Origin: Lachnospiraceae bacterium
GTDB lineage: Bacteria; Bacillota; Clostridia; Lachnospirales; Lachnospiraceae
Direction: 5' to 3'
Length of the DNA: 44,762 nucleotides
Assembly: GCA_015057165.1 (NCBI GenBank)
Contig: SVEY01000022.1
Span: 1 to 44,762 of the forward strand
This document shows, in pieces, positions 21,642-29,701 of this stretch. The position numbers and the translations under genes were made by a program. Each line of letters begins with the position of its first letter. Positions within the stretch are counted from its first letter, which is position 1. The notes beneath the pieces are model-generated. The model was not told where the DNA came from and ran no database searches. It worked only from the letters and a program-made list of their open reading frames with translations.

Positions 21642-21773
21642 ACTTTTCCTCCCTTATGTTAATTTTTGTCTTCGGACCAGGCACCTGCACTCCTATACAG
21701 ATAATTACTTGGCAGGTCTTGGCTCCTTAGCAACTTACTTATATATATAGACTCTCACAGAGTTTATATAGCG
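21642..21773 (-). promoter_or_regulatory. Structured leader between the ATPase and binding-protein genes
   Basis: Just past the ATPase stop codon lies a 27-base near-perfect palindrome (21744-21770, centre ACTCT-CAC-AGAGT) flanked by TATATA arms, with no U-tract. Further on, ACCTGC (21683-21688) pairs with GCAGGT (21712-21717). No standard promoter or known riboswitch consensus is evident. An RNA processing or stabilising structure that raises binding-protein synthesis is plausible, as is common between transporter genes. Confidence 0.38.
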
Positions 21774-22529
21774 TTACAACACAGAAGCTATAAGCTTCTT
21801 AGTATACTCCTTTTTCGGACTTACTATTACGTTCTTAGTTTCTCCCATCTCAACAATTTCGCCCTTATTCATAACAATTACCTTATCACAGAACTGCTGG
21901 ACCAATGCAATATCATGACTTATAAATATAATGGAAATATCTTCTTTTCGCCTCTCTCTTATGCTATTAAGAAGTGAAATTATCTCCTTTTGTACAGTAA
22001 CATCCAGAGAAGATGTTGCTTCATCACATACGAGAATCTTAGGCTCAATTGCAAGTGCCCTTGCTATTGCCGCTCTCTGACATTGACCGCCACTTAATTC
22101 GTGTGGAAATCTATCATAGAATTCCTTTGAAAGACCGCATTCCTCTAACAATGTCTCCACTTTTCTCTTTGTTTCTTCTTTAGAAAGACCAGAATTTCTC
22201 AGACTCTCACCTACACTCTTTCCAATTCGAATTCTTGGATTAAATGACTCTACAGGGGTCTGAAATACCATCTGGATTTCTTTGTATAACTCTTTACGAG
22301 AGATGTCCTTAATATTCTGCCCATTTAGAATCACTTCTCCGCTTGATGAACTTATAAGTCTCGTAATAATTCTTACAGCAGTACTTTTCCCACTACCGCT
22401 TTCACCGATTATTCCGAGGCACTCACCCTTATCTAAGTCAAAACTCACATCATGAAGTGCATAGACCTCAGTCTTCTTACCTTTATTAAAGACACGATTT
22501 AGTTTTTTTACCTCTAATACTTTATCCAT
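21774..22529 (-). CDS. Peptide/nickel ABC transporter ATPase (DppF/OppF-like)
   Basis: This 251-residue ABC ATPase has Walker A GESGSGKST (about 42-50), the signature LSGGQCQRAAIARAL, Walker B ILVCDEATSSLD and the switch His in FISHD. It pairs with the other ATPase gene 14 bases upstream to form the heterodimeric motor of the importer. It lacks the C-terminal oligopeptide extension found in many OppF/OppD proteins, which places it closer to the short nickel-type ATPases. Confidence 0.93.
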   Translation of the reverse strand: MDKVLEVKKLNRVFNKGKKTEVYALHDVSFDLDKGECLGIIGESGSGKSTAVRIITRLISSSSGEVILNGQNIKDISRKELYKEIQMVFQTPVESFNPRIRIGKSVGESLRNSGLSKEETKRKVETLLEECGLSKEFYDRFPHELSGGQCQRAAIARALAIEPKILVCDEATSSLDVTVQKEIISLLNSIRERRKEDISIIFISHDIALVQQFCDKVIVMNKGEIVEMGETKNVIVSPKKEYTKKLIASVL

Positions 22530-22542
22530 TCTATTTATCTCG

Positions 22543-23322
22543 TTATCTTTTTAATCGTGGAACTGCATCCATTAATTTCTTCGTATATTCTTCCTTCGGG
22601 TTATTGATAATATCCTTTGTCTTTCCCATCTCCACAATCTTTCCTTCTTTTAAGACAAGAACATTATCGGCCATAGCATTTACGACACCAATATTATGCG
22701 TAACAATTATTATTGATGTGTTAAATGTATCGCGAACCCTCACCATCTCTTCTACCGCCTGTTTCTGAATCGTAACGTCCATTGCAGAAGTTGGTTCATC
22801 TGCCAGAAGAATTCTAGGATTAAGTAGCATAGCTGCTACAACACCAACACGTTGTTGCATTCCACCGGATAACTCATTCGGATAGCTTTCAAGTATCCTG
22901 GTATCATCATCAAATCCAAGTTTGCGCAACAGTTCACTTACCCTTTCTCTGAACTCTTCCTTAGAGATATCAGTATGTTCCTTCATCTCCTCATATAGTT
23001 GAGACCCAATTTTTCTTACAGGGCAAAAACTACTTCCTGCAAATTGAAAAATCATACCAAGATTAGGACCGTTAATCTCACGCTGTTCTTTATTGCTCAG
23101 ATTGAGAAGACTCTTACCGTTATAAATAATATCTCCACTAGAAACACCGGCTCCTTCTCCGAGAAGTCCCATGGCAGCCTTAATTATTGTAGATTTTCCA
23201 GAGCCGGACTCACCTACAATTCCCAGTATTTCCCCTTCTTCAAGAGCAAATGATATATCAGAAACTGCAAGGCTATCACCATATTTAATTGACACATTAT
23301 CATATCTTAATATCTCAGACAT
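22543..23322 (-). CDS. Peptide/nickel ABC transporter ATPase (DppD/OppD-like)
   Basis: This 259-residue ABC ATPase has Walker A GESGSGKST, a Q loop in IFQFAGSSFCP, the signature LSGGMQQRVGVVAAML, Walker B ILLADEPTSAMD and the switch His in IVTHN. It is the second ATPase of the importer. Its start follows the permease stop by 2 bases. As with its partner, the C-terminus is short, without the iron-sulfur-binding extension known from some DppD proteins. Confidence 0.93.
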   Translation of the reverse strand: MSEILRYDNVSIKYGDSLAVSDISFALEEGEILGIVGESGSGKSTIIKAAMGLLGEGAGVSSGDIIYNGKSLLNLSNKEQREINGPNLGMIFQFAGSSFCPVRKIGSQLYEEMKEHTDISKEEFRERVSELLRKLGFDDDTRILESYPNELSGGMQQRVGVVAAMLLNPRILLADEPTSAMDVTIQKQAVEEMVRVRDTFNTSIIIVTHNIGVVNAMADNVLVLKEGKIVEMGKTKDIINNPKEEYTKKLMDAVPRLKR

Positions 23323-23324
23323 AC

Positions 23325-24152
23325 TTATGATCTTCTTCCACGTGATTTTGGATCGGCGAAGTCTCTTAGTGTATCACCGAATAAATTAAATATCATTACA
23401 GAAACGAATATGGCAAGTCCGGGAGCAAGTACGGTCCAAGGCTGTGTCTCAAGCATTGAACGTGCATCACTCATCATGCTTCCCCATTCCGCTATTGGGG
23501 GCTTTGCACCTAGTCCCAAAAAAGACAGACCTGCAAGTTCCATCATCATAGTTCCTATGTCAAGAACTGCTGTAACAAGAAGCGTTCCTACAATGTTAGG
23601 CAGAATATGCTTAAAAACCATAACAATAACTGTTGTTCCTGACAACTTCGATGCCTCAATATAGGCTTCTTCCTTAATTGCTAATGTTTGTCCTCTGGCA
23701 AGTCTGGCAAACTTCGGCCAACTTACTGCGGCAAGAGCAATAATGGCATTGTGAAGTCCTCCTCCAAGAACACCTGCAATAGCAAGTGCAAATACAAGTC
23801 CTGGAAATGCCAGGAATATATCTGCAATTCTCATAAGAACTGTATCTACCACCTTACCGCTAAGCCCACAAACAATTCCAATAATCGTTCCAAATACAGT
23901 AATTACAGCCACTAGAAGAAGTGTGGAATAAATACTGGCCTGACTTCCTACAATTACACGACTAAGCATATCTCTTCCATATCTATCAGTACCAAAAATA
24001 TGCTCTGAGCTAGGTGGCTGATTAGCCATACTCAAGTCCTGTGCATTAGGATCATAAGGTGTAAGATAGGAACTAAATATTGAGAACAGCAAAAGGAGTA
24101 TACACAGTATTCCAAATATAATTAACTTTGTCTTAACATTTATCTTCTTCAT
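23325..24152 (-). CDS. Peptide/nickel ABC transporter permease (DppC/OppC-like)
   Basis: This 275-residue membrane protein has six predicted helices. The N-terminal segment ends in PYDPNAQDLS, and HIFGTDRYGRDMLSRV is the usual DppC/OppC signature. The coupling motif region EAYIEASKLSG contacts the ATPases. Its ATG overlaps the previous stop codon by one base (TAATG), so translation is coupled. Confidence 0.93.
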   Translation of the reverse strand: MKKINVKTKLIIFGILCILLLLFSIFSSYLTPYDPNAQDLSMANQPPSSEHIFGTDRYGRDMLSRVIVGSQASIYSTLLLVAVITVFGTIIGIVCGLSGKVVDTVLMRIADIFLAFPGLVFALAIAGVLGGGLHNAIIALAAVSWPKFARLARGQTLAIKEEAYIEASKLSGTTVIVMVFKHILPNIVGTLLVTAVLDIGTMMMELAGLSFLGLGAKPPIAEWGSMMSDARSMLETQPWTVLAPGLAIFVSVMIFNLFGDTLRDFADPKSRGRRS

Positions 24153-25087
24153 TATTTGCTATCCCCCAATCTTATTCTAGGGTCTAAAGCATGATACAGA
24201 AGATCCGTTATCAAATTAACTAAAACATAGATAATAGCAAGCCATACAACGTATGCCTCAATAAGAGGATAGTCTCTCATGGTTATCGCATCAACAGCAA
24301 GCTTTCCTACACCATCCCACATAAATATTGTCTCAATAATTGCCGTTCCACCAAGAAGACTTCCAATAGAAATAGCAAGAAGAGTAATAATTGTAATCAT
24401 TGCAGAACGTAGAACGCTCTTCCAGAGAGTAACATTTCTCCTAATACCTCTGGCTTTGGCTCCAGTAACATAATCTTTACTTAATTCATCAAGTACAACT
24501 GCACGAACCTGCCTCATATATTTTGCAGACATGGCAATAGCAAGGGTCAAAGTCGGCATAATCGCAGCCCTAAAGCTTATTCCAACAGGAACAACCGGAA
24601 GCCAGTGAAGCTTGATTGCAAGAATCTCCATTAGTACCAGTGCCACAAAGAAATTAGGCAAAGAGTTACCAATAAAGCTACAGAATCTAAGTATATAATC
24701 AGTAACCTTATTCTGCTTAACAGCCATTAGTATCCCAAGGGGAACTGATATTATAACTGTTAGTACAATAGACATTAATGTTAGCAAAAGTGTTGCAGGA
24801 AGCTTCGATATAAATGTATCAAATACATTTTTACCAGACACATAGCTTACGCCCATATCCCCTGTAAACAGGCCTCCCAGCCATGTAACATATTGCACAA
24901 GAAATGGCTTGTCTAAACCAAGCTCAGCTTTCTTTGCATCAATAATCTCCTGACTTACTGCTTTATCTGCATACATTTCCGTTATAGCATCACTACCTGC
25001 AAAATGCATCATAAGAAATGTAAGAAATGTTATTCCAATAAGAACGGGAATTAATTGTAAAAGTCTCTTAACTATATACTTTCCCAA
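24152..25087 (-). CDS. Peptide/nickel ABC transporter permease (DppB/OppB-like), TTG start
   Basis: This 311-residue permease begins GKYIVKRLLQLIPVLIG after the initiator, as DppB proteins do, and carries the EAA-like coupling loop KDYVTGAKARGI. The start is the TTG at 25087, with AAGGAG 8 bases upstream. An ATG-type reading from 25156 would overlap the methyltransferase gene by 44 bases and add residues foreign to the family. It is the first transporter gene after the methyltransferase (25-base gap). Confidence 0.93.
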   Translation of the reverse strand: MGKYIVKRLLQLIPVLIGITFLTFLMMHFAGSDAITEMYADKAVSQEIIDAKKAELGLDKPFLVQYVTWLGGLFTGDMGVSYVSGKNVFDTFISKLPATLLLTLMSIVLTVIISVPLGILMAVKQNKVTDYILRFCSFIGNSLPNFFVALVLMEILAIKLHWLPVVPVGISFRAAIMPTLTLAIAMSAKYMRQVRAVVLDELSKDYVTGAKARGIRRNVTLWKSVLRSAMITIITLLAISIGSLLGGTAIIETIFMWDGVGKLAVDAITMRDYPLIEAYVVWLAIIYVLVNLITDLLYHALDPRIRLGDSK

Positions 25088-25112
25088 AATAAAATCTCCT
25101 TTTGGATTTGAT

Positions 25113-25883
25113 CTATTTATCAGCGATAATCTTAAACATTGGTGCCGCCGGGTCACTCTTTAATCCAAGAATATTCTCTGCTTCGTCCATATCAACAAAG
25201 CATTTCCTAAATCCAATAGACTTAAGATATTCTCTGTCCCACTCAGGTCTATTCTCTTTACCGATATCTAGACTGAGTGCAATATCGTTACTAATCTTCT
25301 CCATCTCATCTGTAACGCCATCGTGACCATAAGCCTTTTTTTCACCAGATTCTGTACGAACAGCATCACCACGCCTTATGGCATTAGCATAGTTGGCATC
25401 ATAATTAATAAGTCGTCCCCCTGGTCTTATAACTCTAAACCATTCTTTATATGCTTCTTCAACATCAGGAAGAGTCCATGTAAGATTCCTACTGATTACC
25501 GCATCAAATGTTTCATCTTCGAATTCAAGATGCTGCGCATCCATAACAAGAAACTTCGCTTTGCTTTTGAACTTCTTTGCTTCTTTCTTAGCTTCCTCAA
25601 TCATAGAAGGCGTTAAATCAATCCCTGTCATTCTATAACCATCGCGACCAAGTAAGACAGAGAAGAACCCTGTTCCTGTACCAACATCAAGAATTTTTCT
25701 ATATCTGTTAAATGGAAGGGTACTCCTAAGAGCGAAATGCCAGCCCCTACCTATATCTCCCATTATTTCATTCTCTCTAATTTTACTAAATGAAGGTGTC
25801 CTAACAGTCCAGTAATTTAGTACATCTTCTTCAATAGTGTCTTTATCAAGAATGATATTATCAAGTACATCTACATCAATCAT
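25113..25883 (-). CDS. Class I SAM-dependent methyltransferase (UbiE/type-11 like)
   Basis: This 256-residue cytoplasmic methyltransferase has motif I ILDVGTGTGFF (about 63-73), the acidic residue in MTGIDLTPSM, and motif IV in FDAVISRNLTWTLP. The substrate-binding lid is not diagnostic, so the methyl acceptor is unknown. It is tightly placed between an aspartoacylase-like hydrolase gene (20-base gap) and the ABC importer genes (25-base gap). This suggests that it acts on the imported compound or on something made with it. GAGGAG precedes the ATG. Confidence 0.88.
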   Translation of the reverse strand: MIDVDVLDNIILDKDTIEEDVLNYWTVRTPSFSKIRENEIMGDIGRGWHFALRSTLPFNRYRKILDVGTGTGFFSVLLGRDGYRMTGIDLTPSMIEEAKKEAKKFKSKAKFLVMDAQHLEFEDETFDAVISRNLTWTLPDVEEAYKEWFRVIRPGGRLINYDANYANAIRRGDAVRTESGEKKAYGHDGVTDEMEKISNDIALSLDIGKENRPEWDREYLKSIGFRKCFVDMDEAENILGLKSDPAAPMFKIIADK

Positions 25884-25903
25884 AATTCTTACTCCTCTTA
25901 GTT

Positions 25904-26845
25904 CTAATTTGGCACCCCATATGATATCATTGGCCCATTCTCTATAATGTTAAGAGACGAACATTGAAATAGTAATACCCCATCCTTAGAAGCATTTGCA
26001 ATGTACAAACTGTTACCGAAATAATCTCTTATCTCACCCAGCTTATCTCCCTTCACAAATGTTTCTCCAACCTTCTTCTCAGGATACCAACATCCTGTAT
26101 ATGGAGAAGTATCATTGTATTCTGTAAGCTCAATTTTATCGTATTCCCTGTGCTCTCCCTCAAGCACTCCAAGATACCTAAGGATATTTCTAACATCAGC
26201 TTTATCTCCCTCAACCTCTTCTCTGCTAAATAAGCTTAGTTGTCCTCGTTCCATTAGGATACTTGGGACACCATGAAGTGATGCAAGATTATATGCCCCA
26301 CCAGTTTTACACTTGGATCGCACACAGTATTTTGTGTCCACACAACGAATCATTTTCTTAGATTCTTCCTCTACATCCGTATCTCCCAAATAATATGCAT
26401 AAGGAGTAAGTGTCTCGTAACCATCTCCGCTGTGAAGATCTATATAATAATCCGCTTCTTTGATAAACACTTCATAAAGAAGATTTGCCAATCTCTCAGA
26501 TTCACTTCCCTCTTTGTCTCCAGGAAATACACGATTAAGATTCTTGCCGTCTTCAAACACCCTTGACATCGTTCTATTCTCGAATCCGGAACGATTTGCA
26601 AGGGGTACTATAACAACATTTCCATGTAAGTCATCAACATTTAATTCATTTGATAGCTCTATAGCTGCCTGAATTCCTACATATTCCGCATTATGTATTC
26701 CAGCAGTAATTAGAACTGTCGGTCCATGGCTTTTCCCGCACAAAAGCATATGAGGAATATGTATTTCCGTTCCTTTTACATGAATATGGTCTTTTACTAT
26801 TTTGCCCTGTTCTAATATATGTCCTGCAACTATCTTATGCCCCAT
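25904..26845 (-). CDS. Succinylglutamate desuccinylase/aspartoacylase-family zinc hydrolase
   Basis: This 313-residue M14-type hydrolase belongs to a family that removes acyl groups from N-acyl amino acids or trims peptides. Zinc ligands are His51 and Glu54 in GIHNAEYVG and His138 in DLHSG. NRVFPGD provides substrate-binding Asn and Arg, and a C-terminal biotinyl-like beta domain is typical of the AstE/AspA superfamily. The start is uncertain. ATG at 26845 gives the family-like N-terminus but only a weak GGGTG site. An in-frame ATG at 26974 would add 43 residues, mostly encoded by the folded element at 26875-27012, and has no ribosome binding site. I prefer 26845. Confidence 0.85.
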   Translation of the reverse strand: MGHKIVAGHILEQGKIVKDHIHVKGTEIHIPHMLLCGKSHGPTVLITAGIHNAEYVGIQAAIELSNELNVDDLHGNVVIVPLANRSGFENRTMSRVFEDGKNLNRVFPGDKEGSESERLANLLYEVFIKEADYYIDLHSGDGYETLTPYAYYLGDTDVEEESKKMIRCVDTKYCVRSKCKTGGAYNLASLHGVPSILMERGQLSLFSREEVEGDKADVRNILRYLGVLEGEHREYDKIELTEYNDTSPYTGCWYPEKKVGETFVKGDKLGEIRDYFGNSLYIANASKDGVLLFQCSSLNIIENGPMISYGVPN

Positions 26846-26874
26846 ATTACACCCATTCTTTATAAACTTCTTTA

Positions 26875-27012
26875 ATTCGGAACCAGGTTCCAGAAAATAC
26901 GACTGCGTATTTTCTGGAACTGTGGCTTCTCGCCAAAGAAATTTGCCAAGAAGTATTCTCTCGAATGCAAGCATTCTCGAATACTTCTAGCCAAATTGCC
27001 TTGGTTCCGAAT
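26875..27012. repeat. 138-bp self-complementary element (three-stem fold)
   Basis: Closing arms ATTCGGAACCA (26875-26885) and TGGTTCCGAAT (27002-27012) are perfect. Inside are a perfect 15-bp hairpin (26887-26901 with 26906-26920, loop ACTG) and a second hairpin (26949-26988) whose outer 10-bp arms AGAAGTATTC/GAATACTTCT enclose GAATGC/GCATTC. The left closing arm can alternatively pair with the adjacent GGTTCC. It lies upstream of the hydrolase gene, with no T-tract. It resembles a miniature inverted-repeat element or a structured leader RNA. No second copy was found in this window. Confidence 0.65.
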
Positions 27013-27024
27013 AAATACAAATAA

Positions 27025-27058
27025 AGAGAGTCCGCCCATAAAAATAAGCGAACTCTCT
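27025..27058 (-). terminator. Terminator after hydE
   Basis: AGAGAGTCCGC (27025-27035) and GCGAACTCTCT (27048-27058) pair with one mismatch. On the minus strand the stem is followed by TTTATTTG. It lies about 45 bases past the hydE stop and should separate the pepD-hydE transcript from the hydrolase-methyltransferase-transporter unit. Confidence 0.75.
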
Positions 27059-27103
27059 ATCAACTTTGAATTTATTATGACATAACTCTTGTGCAATATC
27101 AAG

Positions 27104-28129
27104 TTATTTTTTCACATCACCTCTGGATGTTACTGCCTTATATCCTGCCCTCTCAATTCTTCTCTCAAGACAGCCTCTACATTCTGCAGCTTCCTCTCCA
27201 GTGCAAATCTTATTCTCATATATCTCGTACTTTTCTCTGTATTTTACAGGAGTAAGGTTAGGCATAACAACATTTGCTCCTGCTTTAAGTCCATCTTCTC
27301 TTCCAGTAGGACTAAGGGTACCAAGGGCTGTTGTAGACGGAATAAGTGCATAAGGAAATAGAAGTCTTAATATAGAAATCAATCTAAGTGTAAGCTTTAC
27401 ACTTCCATTATCAAATCTGTTAAAAGGCGTATCCCTGTGCGTAATATAGGGTCCAATACCTATCATATCAGGTTCTAATTCCTGTAGAAATCTTAGGTCA
27501 CTTACAATATTATGAATGGTCTGATATGGTGAGCCCACCATAAAGCCTGAACCAACCTGATATCCTATGTTCTTAAGATTAAATAAGCATTCTTTCCTGT
27601 TATTAAGACTCATAGCATCTGGATGAAGCATAGAATAATGCTTCTCATCTGCTGTCTCATGTCTTAGAAGAAATCTATTGGCACCGGCTTCATAATAAGC
27701 TTTATAACTACTATATGAACGCTCTCCAATCGATAATGTTATGGCACAATCTTCATACCCACTTCGAATAGAACTTACAATGTCGCATATCTTATCATCT
27801 GTATAAAACAAATCTTCTCCGCCTTGTAAGACGAAAGTTCTATAGCCAAGCTTGTAGCCTTCCTTACAGGCATTAAGCATCTCTTCCTTACTTAGCCTGT
27901 ATCTATTAGCGTTCTTATTACTACAACGTATGCCACAATAATAGCAATCATTTCTGCAATAATTAGTAAATTCTATAAGCCCTCGAAGGAAGACATCTGT
28001 ACCATAATTTGCTCTTCTAACCTTATCTGCTTCAATTCTAATTGGTTCGAAATCTTCATCATCACATTGTATTAACTCTATAAGTTTATTATCATCAAAT
28101 TCTCTTATTGTATCTACACTTACTTCCAT
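27104..28129 (-). CDS. hydE: [FeFe]-hydrogenase maturation radical SAM enzyme HydE
   Basis: This 341-residue radical SAM protein takes part in building the 2Fe subcluster of the hydrogenase H-cluster. The radical SAM cluster motif CRNDCYYC (Cys58, Cys62, Cys65, a Cx3Cx2C) is followed by GIRCSNKNANRYRLS, a HydE hallmark, and LQGGED. The second HydE cluster motif Cx7Cx2C is present as Cys309, Cys317 and Cys320. Length is normal. No hydF, hydG or hydrogenase gene is in the window. It lies 33 bases after pepD and ends before a terminator. BioB or PylB are less likely because both HydE motifs are present. Confidence 0.92.
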   Translation of the reverse strand: MEVSVDTIREFDDNKLIELIQCDDEDFEPIRIEADKVRRANYGTDVFLRGLIEFTNYCRNDCYYCGIRCSNKNANRYRLSKEEMLNACKEGYKLGYRTFVLQGGEDLFYTDDKICDIVSSIRSGYEDCAITLSIGERSYSSYKAYYEAGANRFLLRHETADEKHYSMLHPDAMSLNNRKECLFNLKNIGYQVGSGFMVGSPYQTIHNIVSDLRFLQELEPDMIGIGPYITHRDTPFNRFDNGSVKLTLRLISILRLLFPYALIPSTTALGTLSPTGREDGLKAGANVVMPNLTPVKYREKYEIYENKICTGEEAAECRGCLERRIERAGYKAVTSRGDVKK

Positions 28130-28162
28130 CCTTTTAGTCTCTCTTATATCTGGTCTATCAAT

Positions 28163-29593
28163 TTATGATTCTTCTAATACCCTAAGAAGAAAATCCCATG
28201 TTCTGCCCACAGATTCTATATCAAGCCTCTCATTTGTGGTATGAATATCAAGTATATCCGGTCCCATTGACACAGCATCTAATCCTTCTATCTTATCTAC
28301 GAAGAATCCACATTCCAACCCCGCATGAATTACTTCAATCTTTTCTTCTTTATCAAACAATTCTTTATAAATGCTACACATTTTATTAGAAAGCTTTGAT
28401 TCTTTATTAAATTGCCATGCCGGATAATTGCTGTCAATCTCTGCCTTCGCTCCATTTCCTTTAGCAATCCAACTAACTCTATTAAGAAGCTCGTATGTTC
28501 TATCATCTATTTGCGATCTAACTAAACCTTTCATAACAAGTTCATCATTTTCAATTTCGCATACACCCCAGTTAATAGAAGTCTCTACTGCCCCTTCAAA
28601 ATCCTCACTCATACGCGTTACACCCTGTGGCATAGAAGCAAGTATTGTAGATACCTTAATTGTATCTTCTTGCGTAAGTGGCATCTTATCAGATTCCTTC
28701 TCTTGTACTTTGATTGTAATATTACTATCACTCTCTTGGTATTCTTCTTTTATTTCATCTGACAGCTTTTCAATAATCTGCTTACATTCATTTACATCTG
28801 CCACAGCCAATTTTGTCACTGCACTATTAGATATAACATTTATAAGGCTTCCTGTCTGAAAGTCCACAAAACGCATATCCATCTTCTCATAAATAGCCTT
28901 ATAAATTCTAACAAGCAGAGAATAAGAACTAGCTCTTCCCAGGTTAATATCAGAACCAGAATGGCCACCTAACAAGCCACTAACACTAATTAAGATGTGG
29001 TCATATTCACATTCCTCTCTCTTTACAGAAAGATTAACACTAATTCTGCCACCTCCTGCACATCCCACAGTCAGTACTCCTTCTTCTTCAGAATCAATAT
29101 TAATAAGTTTCTTGCCAGTAATATATGAGGTATCAAGTCCTCGTGCACCATCCATTCCTACTTCTTCACTGACAGTAAATATAACTTCTAGACGTGGATG
29201 TTTTATTTTACTAGAATCAAGTATAGCTAGACCATACGCTAGCGCTATTCCATCATCACCACCAAGTGTTGTCCCTATTGCAGTTACATAACCATCTACA
29301 ACTTCAAGGTCAAGGCCTTCTTTAGTCATATCCTTATCAATGCCATGGTCTTTCTCACATACCATATCCATATGCCCCTGAAGAATAATTGGCTCTTTAT
29401 TCTCGTATCCACTTGTGGCTTCCTTTATAATAATTACATTACCTGCATTATCCTTATGGCATTCTAACCCTCTGTCTTTTGCAAATGTTACTAGATAATC
29501 TCCTATGGCTTCTTCATTATAGGATCCTCTTGGGATATGGGATATCTCTTCAAAATATCTAAAGACTGACTTAGGTTCGATATTCTCTAGCAT
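28163..29593 (-). CDS. pepD: Aminoacyl-histidine dipeptidase (PepD, M20C)
   Basis: This 476-residue zinc dipeptidase cleaves Xaa-His and other dipeptides in the cytoplasm. M20 metal-binding signatures are QGHMDMVCEKD, the Asp in GGDDGIALAYG, Glu-Glu in VSEEVGMDG and the distal region HAGLECGFF. The SGLLGGHSGSDI segment is typical of PepD. The ATG at 29593 has AGGTGA upstream. A TTG five codons earlier lacks a site. PepD would complete the use of imported peptides, although a terminator and a folded element separate it from the transporter genes. Confidence 0.93.
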   Translation of the reverse strand: MLENIEPKSVFRYFEEISHIPRGSYNEEAIGDYLVTFAKDRGLECHKDNAGNVIIIKEATSGYENKEPIILQGHMDMVCEKDHGIDKDMTKEGLDLEVVDGYVTAIGTTLGGDDGIALAYGLAILDSSKIKHPRLEVIFTVSEEVGMDGARGLDTSYITGKKLINIDSEEEGVLTVGCAGGGRISVNLSVKREECEYDHILISVSGLLGGHSGSDINLGRASSYSLLVRIYKAIYEKMDMRFVDFQTGSLINVISNSAVTKLAVADVNECKQIIEKLSDEIKEEYQESDSNITIKVQEKESDKMPLTQEDTIKVSTILASMPQGVTRMSEDFEGAVETSINWGVCEIENDELVMKGLVRSQIDDRTYELLNRVSWIAKGNGAKAEIDSNYPAWQFNKESKLSNKMCSIYKELFDKEEKIEVIHAGLECGFFVDKIEGLDAVSMGPDILDIHTTNERLDIESVGRTWDFLLRVLEES

Positions 29594-29638
29594 ACTATCA
29601 CCTACCAATTTACTATATTATTCGCCCTTATAATATAT

Positions 29639-29677
29639 CAAAAAAAGAGCTCAAAATCTATATAAAAGACTTTGAGC
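29639..29677 (-). terminator. Terminator after the chemoreceptor gene
   Basis: GCTCAAAATCT (29649-29659) pairs with 29667-29677 with one mismatch, and on the minus strand it is followed by CTCTTTTTTTG. It lies 25 bases after the chemoreceptor stop codon. Confidence 0.88.
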
Positions 29678-29701
29678 CCAAAATATTTATACCTACAACA
29701 A

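Noticed and set aside
21642-21773. A known riboswitch or T-box in the binding-protein leader
   Set aside because: No T-box AGGGTGGNACC-like element or other riboswitch core that I know is present. Only generic inverted repeats are seen.
26872-27102. 76-codon minus-strand frame upstream of the aspartoacylase-like gene
   Set aside because: It is made mostly of the folded 138-bp element and the hydE terminator and has no plausible start site.
20085-28129. A nickel-hydrogenase maturation locus (hydE plus nickel-type transporter)
   Set aside because: HydE serves [FeFe] hydrogenase, which contains no nickel, and a terminator separates hydE from the transporter unit.
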